DNA from: JAKQHY01 sp034429475
GTDB lineage: Bacteria > Chloroflexota > Anaerolineae > B4-G1 > SLSP01
Assembly (NCBI GenBank): GCA_034429475.1
Contig: DAOUGD010000304.1
Span: forward strand, 1-17,281
Direction: 5' to 3'
Length of the DNA: 17,281 bases
Shown piece by piece: positions 1-6,689 of the stretch (its first letter is position 1; every line of letters begins with the position of its first letter). The notes beneath the pieces are model-generated. The model was not told the origin of the DNA, ran no database searches, and saw only the letters and a list, made by a program, of their open reading frames with translations. Both the position numbers and the translations under genes were made by a program.

Positions 1-167
1 AATGCCCTGAGATCTCGGGCTGATTTACCAAAATTTAATATAGATTCCGAGGAGAGCATAATCGACAAAACATCCCCAAAAACGGCTTTAGCCGCCCGAT
101 ACGCTCCGGCGCGCTGCGTCTCAGCAGGATGGTAAAGCCCGGTATCTTTTATTGAGGGGGTGTGAAA
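1..167. other. Upstream region of the first glutamine synthetase, no gene seen
   Basis: No open frame with a ribosome binding site is visible here. Positions 4-20 form a short hairpin (GCCC-GAGA against TCTC-GGGC with one bulged T), which may be the tail of a feature lying further left. A small GGC-TTTA-GCC hairpin lies at 84-93. A TATAGA hexamer at 39-44 could be a -10 element, but no acceptable -35 lies 16-18 bases before it, so I do not call a promoter. I looked for glutamine-riboswitch-like conserved segments and did not recognise any. The only clear signal is the GAGGGGG ribosome binding site at 154-160. Confidence 0.5.
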
Positions 168-1508
168 ATGGCAGAGATGACGATACAGGATGTATTACGG
201 GAAGTCAAAGAACAACACGTCAAGTTTATTCATTTGCAGTTTACGGACATTTTGGGGGCCACCAAAGGCATCACAATCCCCAGCCACGAACTGGAGACGG
301 CGCTAACGCGCGGCGTCTGGTTTGACGGCTCCTCTATCCAGGGCTTTGCCCGCATCGCCGAAAGCGATATGTATTTGATGCCCGATCCCACCACCTTCAA
401 GATCATTCCGTGGGAGGCCAAAGAGGGGATCGCCACGGCGCGGATGATCTGCGACGTGTACACGCCGGCCGGCGCGCCGTTCCCCGGCGATCCGCGCGGC
501 GTGCTCAAAGCGGCGGTGAAGAAGGCCGAGGGGATGGGGTTCCTCTACAACACGGGGCCGGAATTGGAGTTCTTCCTCCTCCGCCGCGACGCCGACGGCA
601 ACCCTACGCTGACGCCGCACGATCACGGCGGGTACTTCGACTACTCGACCGACCGGGCGATCACGGTGCGCAAGGATATGGTGGCCGCGTTGGAAGTGTT
701 GGGCATTATGGCCGAGGCCAGTCATCACGAAGTCGCCATCGGGCAGCACGAGATTGACTTCAAGTATGCGGACGCTGTGACGACCGCCGACAACGCGATC
801 ACGTTCAAGTACGTGCTCAAGGCCGTCGCGCGCTTCCACAGTTTGTTCGCGTCGTTTATGCCCAAGCCCATCGCCGGCATCAACGGATCGGGAATGCACA
901 CGCACCAGAGCCTCGTCTATAAGGACAGCGGCCAGAACGCCTTCGCCGATCCCGCCGACAAGTTTGGATTGTCGCTCATCGCCAAGCAGTTCATCGCCGG
1001 ACAGTTGGCGCACGCCCGCGCCTTGAGCGCCATTGTGGCGCCGCTGGTCAACTCGTACAAGCGGTTGGTCCCCGGCTACGAAGCGCCGGTCTACCTGAGT
1101 TGGGCGCGCATCAACCGCTCGGCCCTCATCCGCGTGCCCAAAGTCAGCACGCTGGAGGCCACCCGGCTGGAGCTGCGCTGTCCCGACCCCAGTTGCAATC
1201 CCTACCTGGCCTTCGCCGCCATCCTGTGCGCCGGGCTGGACGGGATCGAGAAGGGGTTGACGCCGCCCGACGCATTGGAAGAGAACCTCTACGACCTCGA
1301 CGACGAGTGCCGCAGCGCGCGCCAGGTCAAGACGCTGCCCGGCTCATTGCGGGAGGCGCTGGATTGTCTGGCCGAGGACACCGTCATCCAGGATGCGCTG
1401 GGGCCGCACGTCTACGAGCGCTTCGTCAGCGCCAAGCGGCAGGAGTGGGACGAGTACCGGATGCAGGTCACGCAGTGGGAGGTTGACCGGTATCTGGCGG
1501 TGTGTTGA
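168..1508 (+). CDS. glnA: Glutamine synthetase, type I-alpha
   Basis: Cytoplasmic ATP-dependent ligation of ammonia to glutamate, the entry point of ammonium assimilation. The protein (446 residues) has the family signatures in order: FDGSSIQGF near residue 52, the EASHHEVA and GQHEIDFKYA active-site segments, NGSGMHTHQSL, NSYKRLVPGYEAP, and the C-terminal EWDEYRMQVTQWE end. It lacks the ~25-residue insertion of the beta subtype, so it resembles the Bacillus/Thermotoga form. An arginine falls at residue 62, the position of the feedback-control Arg62 of B. subtilis GlnA as I recall it. The ATG at 168 is chosen because GAGGGGG at 154-160 gives 7-base spacing and this start reproduces B. subtilis numbering. 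A GTG at 162 in the same frame would leave almost no spacing. The ATPase and amt genes follow on the same strand, suggesting co-expression. Family assignment is secure; regulation is inferred. Confidence 0.97.
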   Translation: MAEMTIQDVLREVKEQHVKFIHLQFTDILGATKGITIPSHELETALTRGVWFDGSSIQGFARIAESDMYLMPDPTTFKIIPWEAKEGIATARMICDVYTPAGAPFPGDPRGVLKAAVKKAEGMGFLYNTGPELEFFLLRRDADGNPTLTPHDHGGYFDYSTDRAITVRKDMVAALEVLGIMAEASHHEVAIGQHEIDFKYADAVTTADNAITFKYVLKAVARFHSLFASFMPKPIAGINGSGMHTHQSLVYKDSGQNAFADPADKFGLSLIAKQFIAGQLAHARALSAIVAPLVNSYKRLVPGYEAPVYLSWARINRSALIRVPKVSTLEATRLELRCPDPSCNPYLAFAAILCAGLDGIEKGLTPPDALEENLYDLDDECRSARQVKTLPGSLREALDCLAEDTVIQDALGPHVYERFVSAKRQEWDEYRMQVTQWEVDRYLAVC

Positions 1509-1512
1509 GCAT

Positions 1513-1657
1513 CGGTAGACGGTAGACGGTAGACGGGAGACGGGGAGAGGGGGAGAGAGGGAGAGGGGGAGACAAGGTGACAAGGTGTCGCTGACTCGTT
1601 CAATCGCTTTCTCGCTTTATCGCTGATCCGCTGATTCGCAATTCGCAATTCGCAATT
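1513..1657. repeat. Composite short tandem repeats and polypurine tract
   Basis: The gap between glutamine synthetase and the ATPase gene consists mostly of short repeats. Four 7-mers lie at 1513-1540 (CGGTAGA three times, then CGGGAGA). An uninterrupted run of 31 purines lies at 1542-1572. GACAAGGT occurs twice at 1571-1586, and CGCAATT three times at 1637-1657. Looser related units (TCGCTxx) lie between. The tract ends just before the ribosome binding site of the next gene. There are no spacers, so it is not a CRISPR array. Confidence 0.85.
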
Positions 1658-1686
1658 CGCTTATTTGCTCAGGAGGAGAAATAACT

Positions 1687-2427
1687 ATGGCAGCCGAACG
1701 GAAAAATATTGAATGGATTGATGTGGGAATTGAGGGGTTACAGGATTTCATCCCTGGATTGCCGAAAGGCGACGCAATTTTGGTGCGGGGGGAGCCGGGC
1801 ACGGGCAAGACCATCCTCTGCCTGCAATTCTTGCACAAGGGCGCGGAAAATGGGGAGAAGTGCGTCTACATCACCACCGAGGAGACGCCCGAAACGGTCT
1901 TGCGCACCGGGACGGAGTTGTGGAGCGATTTCCCCAAGTTGATTCAGAGCGGGCAGGTGCAGATTATCAACCTGTCTATCACCGCTACGTATGCCAGCGA
2001 ATATTCGCTGGTGGACAAGGCCGAGGCGTTGGATATCGTGATGGCGGGGCTGAAGTCGCAGCCCGGCGCGACGCGCATCGTCATAGATTCGCTGTCGTCG
2101 TTGGGACGGCGGCTGGAGGACGAACGGGAGTTCCGCGAGTTGTTCATGCGCCTGCTGCTGGAGACCAAGAAGCTGGGGGCCACCACGTTGCTCACGGCGG
2201 AAGGCATCCCCAACAGCCCGGACATCACCGAATATCTGGCCGACCACTTGATTTATCTCGACTATCACAAGCACGACGTGATCTGGACGCGCGTGTTCAT
2301 CCTGCGCAAATCCCGCAGCGTGCCGCTCAAGCCGCAGATTCTCAAGCTCAACATTGAACGCGACGGGCTGTCGGTGGAGGAAATCCCCATCGCCCTCAAG
2401 CCCGTCTGGTTCGCCAGCAAAATCTAA
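1687..2427 (+). CDS. KaiC/RAD55-like RecA-superfamily ATPase, single domain
   Basis: Probable ATP-binding regulatory protein of 246 residues. Walker A is GEPGTGKT at residues 35-42. A TTEE motif at 63-66 matches the paired glutamates typical of KaiC-type domains, and Walker B is TRIVIDSLSS around 129-138. The opening IEGLQDFIPGLPKGDAILV is the usual KaiC-domain beginning (target name, then gateway to the P-loop). Only one domain is present; circadian KaiC has two, so this is not a clock KaiC but the broad archaeal/bacterial KaiC-like group, whose functions are mostly unknown. AGGAGGAG at 1671-1678 gives 8-base spacing to the ATG. It lies between glutamine synthetase and amt on one strand, which suggests a role in nitrogen or energy sensing. 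That role is inference; the ATPase fold is certain. Confidence 0.9.
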   Translation: MAAERKNIEWIDVGIEGLQDFIPGLPKGDAILVRGEPGTGKTILCLQFLHKGAENGEKCVYITTEETPETVLRTGTELWSDFPKLIQSGQVQIINLSITATYASEYSLVDKAEALDIVMAGLKSQPGATRIVIDSLSSLGRRLEDEREFRELFMRLLLETKKLGATTLLTAEGIPNSPDITEYLADHLIYLDYHKHDVIWTRVFILRKSRSVPLKPQILKLNIERDGLSVEEIPIALKPVWFASKI

Positions 2428-2441
2428 CGGAAATTTGTCAG

Positions 2442-2503
2442 CAGATTAAGCGGATTAAGCAGATTTTTTTATCTCTTTAATCCTGTTAATCTTGTTAATC
2501 TTG
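2442..2503. repeat. Nonamer repeats in inverted orientation, forming a hairpin
   Basis: Two sets of 9-mers face each other. CAGATTAAG, CGGATTAAG and CAGATTTTT lie at 2442-2468, and TTAATCCTG, TTAATCTTG and TTAATCTTG at 2477-2503. The arms AGATTAA-GC-GGATTAA (2443-2458) and TTAATCC-TG-TTAATCT (2477-2492) are complementary apart from the central two bases, with GAT/ATC pairing further in and a T6 loop. The structure fills the gap between the ATPase and amt genes. This AATCCTGTTAATC-type repeat is familiar to me as a recurrent intergenic element in many bacteria. A role as attenuator or RNA-processing site is possible but unproven. Confidence 0.8.
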
Positions 2504-2522
2504 TCAGTTATGGAGGAGAGCA

Positions 2523-3845
2523 ATGCCAGAAGAGCAATTAGAGTTATTTGCGGGGTTTCAACAAGCCTTTTTGGTGGGGTGGGCGCCGGTCTCCATCTTC
2601 ATTATGGCGACGGCGGGCTTCGCCCTGCTGTACGCGGGGATGGTGCGCAAGAAGAATGTCAGCCACATGATTATTATGATTAACGTGGGGTGGACGCTGG
2701 CGTTTTTGATGTACTTCCTGATCGGTTTCCCGTTGGCCTATTACACCGACGCGCCGGTCATCGGGCTGCCCAAGTTCCTGCCCACCATCGCTAATCCACT
2801 GCCGCCGGCCCTGTCGGCGAGCGGCGCCTACGGCATCCCGGCCAGTCCCTCCGGGTATGGCGATCTGGCGCTGTGGTTCAAGATGGCGATGTTTGCCATC
2901 ACCGCCGTCGCCATCGTGCCGGGCGGCATGGCCGAGCGCGATCACTTCTGGGGGTGGATCATCGCCGCCGCCATTATCTCCGGCTTCATCTACCCCATCA
3001 TCGAGCACTGGGTCTGGGGCGGCGGTTGGTTGTCCACGTTGGGTTTCATTGATTACGCCGGTTCGACAGTGGTACATCTGGTCGGCGGCACGCTGGCCCT
3101 GATGAGCGCCATTGTCATCGGCCCCCGCATCGGTAAATTTGTCGGCAAGGCAGAGACGGCGCGCGCGTTCTTCGGCCACAGCATCCCGCTGTCGGTCATC
3201 GGCGCGTGGCTGCTGGTCTTCGGCTGGTTCGGCTTCAACATCGGCTCCAGCACAGCGACGGACCCGCAGACGATCAACATCGAGCTGGCCTGGGTCTCGC
3301 TGACGACGGCGATGGCGATGGCCGGCGGCTTGTTCGGCGCGGCGATTACCTCGCGCGGACACGTTCTCACCAGTATGGTCGGCTTGCTGTCGGGCGCGGT
3401 CGCCATCTGCTCCGGCGCGGCGCTGATGCATCCGATGGCCGCCTTCGTCACCGGCCTGGTCGCCGGCATCCTGACCACCTTTTCGGTGGGCTTGCTGGAA
3501 AACGTGCTCAAGATTGACGACGCGCTGGCCTGCTTCCCGGTGCATGGCGTGTGTGGCATCTGGGGCGCGCTGGCGACGGGGTTGTTCGGCGCGAAGGCGC
3601 TGGGGGGACATCCCATCTACGGGCTGGAGACAGCAGAATGGCTGCCGCAGATCGGCGTGCAACTGCTCGGCGCCGTCGTCATCTGCCTGACTACCGCCGC
3701 GTTGGGCTACGCCCTGTTCTGGACGCTCAACAAGTTCAAGATGTTGCGCGTCATCCGCGACGCCGAACTGTTCGGCATTGACATCGCGTTGCATAAGACT
3801 TACGCCTATCCTGAGGATATGCAAGATCAGCAGTGGGGGCGTTGA
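2523..3845 (+). CDS. amt: Ammonium transporter, Amt/MEP/Rh family
   Basis: Inner-membrane ammonium channel of 440 residues with about eleven hydrophobic segments, the normal family length. Diagnostic stretches are LLYAGMVRKKN in the first helix, DYAG...VVHLVGGTLAL with Asp177 and the first pore histidine (His185), FGWFGFNIGS, and DDALACFPVHGVCGIWG with the second pore histidine (His341). The twin-histidine pair that lines the pore is therefore intact. The cytoplasmic tail keeps a recognisable form of the conserved segment (LRVIRDAELFGIDIALH), the region through which PII proteins act on AmtB in other bacteria, although the usual HG is HK here. No PII gene lies beside it. GGAGGAG at 2512-2518 precedes the ATG by 4 bases. 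No cleavable signal peptide is evident. A strong terminator follows. Confidence 0.97.
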   Translation: MPEEQLELFAGFQQAFLVGWAPVSIFIMATAGFALLYAGMVRKKNVSHMIIMINVGWTLAFLMYFLIGFPLAYYTDAPVIGLPKFLPTIANPLPPALSASGAYGIPASPSGYGDLALWFKMAMFAITAVAIVPGGMAERDHFWGWIIAAAIISGFIYPIIEHWVWGGGWLSTLGFIDYAGSTVVHLVGGTLALMSAIVIGPRIGKFVGKAETARAFFGHSIPLSVIGAWLLVFGWFGFNIGSSTATDPQTINIELAWVSLTTAMAMAGGLFGAAITSRGHVLTSMVGLLSGAVAICSGAALMHPMAAFVTGLVAGILTTFSVGLLENVLKIDDALACFPVHGVCGIWGALATGLFGAKALGGHPIYGLETAEWLPQIGVQLLGAVVICLTTAALGYALFWTLNKFKMLRVIRDAELFGIDIALHKTYAYPEDMQDQQWGR

Positions 3846-3868
3846 GCAGAAGTCTTCTTCCTTCCTTT

Positions 3869-3902
3869 GTCCTCCGCCTGTAGCCGGCGGAGGACTTTTT
3901 TT
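3869..3902 (+). terminator. Rho-independent terminator after amt
   Basis: A perfect 10-bp stem, GTCCTCCGCC (3869-3878) against GGCGGAGGAC (3886-3895), closes a 7-base loop and is followed by seven T residues. It lies 24 bases after the amt stop and marks the end of the glutamine synthetase-ATPase-amt group. Confidence 0.95.
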
Positions 3903-3996
3903 GTGTTTTGCGCTCCTTGTCCTCAGTATTTTTATCGTCCAGGTAGCCCTCGGTTAGCAGTGGATAACTCTAGTGTCAAAACCACGAAAACGATAT

Positions 3997-4024
3997 TTGC
4001 ATACGGGTGTATTTGCGTTATATT
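3997..4024 (+). promoter_or_regulatory. Sigma-70-type promoter of the signalling cassette
   Basis: TTGCAT at 3997-4002 and TATATT at 4019-4024 are separated by 16 bases. Transcription would start near 4031. A GTG at 4007, the furthest upstream start of the kinase frame, would then lie inside the promoter, which supports the ATG at 4079. The rest of the gap 3903-3996 shows nothing else I can name. Confidence 0.6.
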
Positions 4025-4078
4025 GATCGGATAGGGTGTTTTGTCTCGTCAAAACCTCTCTTTTACGGAGCAAAAGCC

Positions 4079-6232
4079 ATGCAGACCATGCTGTATTTCG
4101 CCTCCATCCTGCTGACGTGTGCATTGACTGGATTCCTGGCATTTTGTACCTGGCGGCAGTGTTTTGTTTCACTGTCCCAGACCGCTGTCCCGGTAATTCC
4201 CAGACGCGCAAGGGGACGTCGCGCCTGGACATATAGCCTGTGCGTCGCTATGGTCTTGATGGTTGCTTTTTCACCTGGCGTAAGGGCCAGGCAAACTCGT
4301 ACAGTGCGGGTTGGCGTCTACCAGAACGAGCCTAAAATCTTTAAGGACGAGAACGGCCGCCCCGCCGGTTTCTTCATTGAGCTTCTGAATGAAATCGCTG
4401 CGCAAGAGGGCTGGACTCTGGTTTATGCGCCGTGCGAATGGGCGGCCTGCCTGCAAGCTTTGGAAGAGGGGCAGATCGATCTGATGCCTGATGTGGCTTA
4501 CTCGGCGGAACGGGATACAATATTTGATTTCCACCAAACGCCGGTGCTCGAAAGCTGGTCAAGGGTATATGCGTCCCCTGACTCCCCGATCAACCAAATC
4601 TCCGACTTGAACGGCAAACGTGTCGCCGTGCTCAAGGGTTCCATCCAACAAACAGTTTTCGAGCAATTGATGACCGGCTTTGGACATCAGGTGACGATTA
4701 TTCCCGCCGACTCGTTTGAACAGGCTTTTGCTATGGCGACAGATGGTTCAGCCGATATGGCCATCACCAACCACCTCTTCGGAGACTATTTCTATCAGCA
4801 GTATGGATTGTTAAAGACAACGATTGATTTCAACCCGGTCGCGTTGTATTACGCGACCGCCGCAGGACGCAACTCCGATCTCCTTGCCGCCATAGATCGC
4901 TATTTAAGCCAGTGGATCCCAGAACCCGATTCTCCGTATTACACGACGCTCGGTCACTGGTCTGAAAAGGAACCGGCCTATCGGGTGCCGCAATATGTTT
5001 TTTGGGTCATTGGCGGTATCTCTGGGTTATTGCTCGCAGCCACCGGAATGATCTTGCTGTTGCGCCAGCAGGTCAAGGCGCGGACAAGGTATCTGGAGCA
5101 GATCAATGCGGAACTGCAAAAAAGCGAACAACGCTATCAAACCCTTGCCAGGATTTCCCCCGTTGGAATTTTCCGTACCGACGCCGATGGTTCTACTACC
5201 TATGTTAACCCGAAATGGTGTGCTATCTCCGGGCTATCAGTTGAGCGGGCGCTGGGAGATGGCTGGCTTGACGCCGTGCATCCCGATGACAGGGAAAGAA
5301 TAAACCAGGATTGGCAGGAATCCGCCCGGCTGCATCAATCCTCTTTTGCAGACTATCGTTTTGTGCGCCCAGACGGAACAGTAGCCTGGGTGATGGGACG
5401 GGCGGCGCCGGAAGTGAACGCTGAGGACCAGATCATCGGGTACGTCGGCACGATCACCGACATCACCGACCGCAAACGCGCCGAAGACAAAATTCACCAG
5501 CTCAATGCCGAACTGGAACTCCGCGTTCAGGAACGCACCGCGCAACTCCAGGCCGCCAACAAGGAACTTGAATCATTTTCGTACTCGGTCTCTCACGACC
5601 TGCGCGCCCCCCTGCGCGCCATCAGTGGCTTCTCTGCGATCATTGCCCGCCGCCATCGCGCCAATCTGAATGCGGAAGGCCAGCATTATGTGGACAATAT
5701 CGTCCAGGCCAGCGAGCGCATGGGGCAGCTCATTGATGACTTGCTCACTTATGCTCGCCTCGGGCGAACAGGGGTACGGCGGGAGCCGGTCTCGCTTGCC
5801 GGTTTGCTGGGCGAACTCAGGCGGAATATGCAGGCCCATCTCGACAAAAATCATGGCACTCTAGCCATTGATGAAGATCTGCCCGTTGTGGTTGGGGATC
5901 GTACCTTATTGAGCCAGGTGTTCACCAACTTGCTGGAAAATGCCTTTACCTACCACAAACCTGACGTTCCTCCCCAGGTCTGTGTGACGTATCACAGCGA
6001 GAATACTCATGTCGTCGTCGAAGTGCGCGATAATGGCATTGGTATTCCGCCTGAATACCACGAAAAGATTTTCAATGTGTTCCAACGTTTACATTCCGAA
6101 GAAGAATATCCTGGCACAGGCATTGGCCTGGCCACGGTCAAGAAATCGGTTGAGCTGTTGGGGGGAAGTGTCTGGGTCGAATCCACCGTAGGCGCAGGAA
6201 GTACATTTTTCGTCCGCCTGCCAAAGGAGTGA
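4079..6232 (+). CDS. Membrane sensor histidine kinase, SBP_bac_3-PAS-HisKA-HATPase
   Basis: Probable first component of a phosphorelay, 717 residues. Two N-terminal hydrophobic segments (about 4-22 and 50-68) come before a periplasmic domain at about 73-295 that resembles amino-acid-binding proteins (VRVGVYQNEP, GRPAGFFIELLNEIA, LNGKRVAVLKGS). A membrane helix follows at 306-328, then a PAS_3 domain (about 345-465, ending GTITDITDRKRAE), a coiled coil, HisKA with phospho-accepting His506 in SVSHDLRAPLRA, and an ATPase domain with DNGIGIP (from Asp651) and GTGIGLA. Solute-binding sensors of this type often detect amino acids, which would fit nitrogen control, but the ligand is unknown. The ATG at 4079 is chosen from GGAG at 4067-4070 and the promoter position. 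The regulator gene begins 7 bases after the stop. Confidence 0.93.
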   Translation: MQTMLYFASILLTCALTGFLAFCTWRQCFVSLSQTAVPVIPRRARGRRAWTYSLCVAMVLMVAFSPGVRARQTRTVRVGVYQNEPKIFKDENGRPAGFFIELLNEIAAQEGWTLVYAPCEWAACLQALEEGQIDLMPDVAYSAERDTIFDFHQTPVLESWSRVYASPDSPINQISDLNGKRVAVLKGSIQQTVFEQLMTGFGHQVTIIPADSFEQAFAMATDGSADMAITNHLFGDYFYQQYGLLKTTIDFNPVALYYATAAGRNSDLLAAIDRYLSQWIPEPDSPYYTTLGHWSEKEPAYRVPQYVFWVIGGISGLLLAATGMILLLRQQVKARTRYLEQINAELQKSEQRYQTLARISPVGIFRTDADGSTTYVNPKWCAISGLSVERALGDGWLDAVHPDDRERINQDWQESARLHQSSFADYRFVRPDGTVAWVMGRAAPEVNAEDQIIGYVGTITDITDRKRAEDKIHQLNAELELRVQERTAQLQAANKELESFSYSVSHDLRAPLRAISGFSAIIARRHRANLNAEGQHYVDNIVQASERMGQLIDDLLTYARLGRTGVRREPVSLAGLLGELRRNMQAHLDKNHGTLAIDEDLPVVVGDRTLLSQVFTNLLENAFTYHKPDVPPQVCVTYHSENTHVVVEVRDNGIGIPPEYHEKIFNVFQRLHSEEEYPGTGIGLATVKKSVELLGGSVWVESTVGAGSTFFVRLPKE

Positions 6233-6239
6233 AATCACA

Positions 6240-6689
6240 ATGAACCAACCTGCCCATATTCTGCTCGTCGAAGACAATCGCATGGACGTAGAATTGACGC
6301 TGGACGCTTTCCATGAAGCAAAACTGCTCAATACCATTTATGTTGCTTCCAATGGACAAGAAGCGCTGGACTATCTTTTTGGGCGCGGCAAGTATACCGA
6401 CAGAAACACATTTCCCCTACCGAACCTGGTTTTGCTCGATCTGAAACTGCCCGGCATTGACGGGTTTGAGGTACTGCGACAAATCAAATCCACGCCCATT
6501 CTGAAACGCCTGCCCATTGTCATTCTCACCTCATCGAAAGAAGAGGGGGATCGCGCCCTGTCCTATGACCGGGGCGCGAACAGTTACCTTGTCAAACCGG
6601 TCTCATTCGATGGATTTCTGGGTGTGGTGCGGCAGATTGAAGGCTATTGGCTGTCGCTGAATGTGGCGCCGCCGGAGGGCGAACCATGA
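6240..6689 (+). CDS. Single-domain response regulator, Rcp1-type
   Basis: Stand-alone receiver of 149 residues with no output domain. The acidic pocket is Glu11-Asp12, the phospho-accepting aspartate is Asp67 in LVLLDLKLPG, the switch threonine is Thr97 in ILTSS, and Lys119 lies in LVKPV. The insertion GRGKYTDRNTFPLPN before the aspartate strand is typical of the Rcp1 group that partners phytochrome-like and related kinases. AAAGGAG just before the kinase stop serves this gene with about 10-base spacing. Its last codons overlap the start of the following hybrid kinase by ATGA, so the three genes are very likely translated together. It probably carries phosphate between the two kinases or acts by protein contact; partners are inferred from position. 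Confidence 0.95.
   Translation: MNQPAHILLVEDNRMDVELTLDAFHEAKLLNTIYVASNGQEALDYLFGRGKYTDRNTFPLPNLVLLDLKLPGIDGFEVLRQIKSTPILKRLPIVILTSSKEEGDRALSYDRGANSYLVKPVSFDGFLGVVRQIEGYWLSLNVAPPEGEP

Noticed and set aside
1..160. Glutamine riboswitch or other RNA control element ahead of glnA
   Set aside because: The conserved segments of the known glutamine-binding RNAs were not recognisable; only weak hairpins are visible.
303..1013. Reverse-strand frame of 236 codons opposite the first glnA
   Set aside because: Shadow of a well-conserved glutamine synthetase; no start signal.
1687..2427. Circadian clock KaiC
   Set aside because: Only one ATPase domain is present and there are no kaiA or kaiB genes; it belongs to the broader KaiC-like group.
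2544..3824. Reverse-strand frame of 426 codons opposite amt
   Set aside because: Its composition (Asp, Arg, Gln, His-rich, no hydrophobic core) is the mirror of the GC-rich membrane-protein codons, and the forward gene is certain.
4007..4078. Upstream GTG start for the first kinase
   Set aside because: It lies within the TTGCAT/TATATT promoter and has no ribosome binding site; ATG 4079 has GGAG at proper spacing.
3846..4078. PII (glnK) gene next to amt
   Set aside because: The interval holds a terminator and promoter only, and no frame has the PII T-loop or length.
6647..6685. Upstream extension of the hybrid kinase
   Set aside because: It would overlap the response regulator by 43 bases; ATG 6686 has GGAGGG and the common ATGA overlap.
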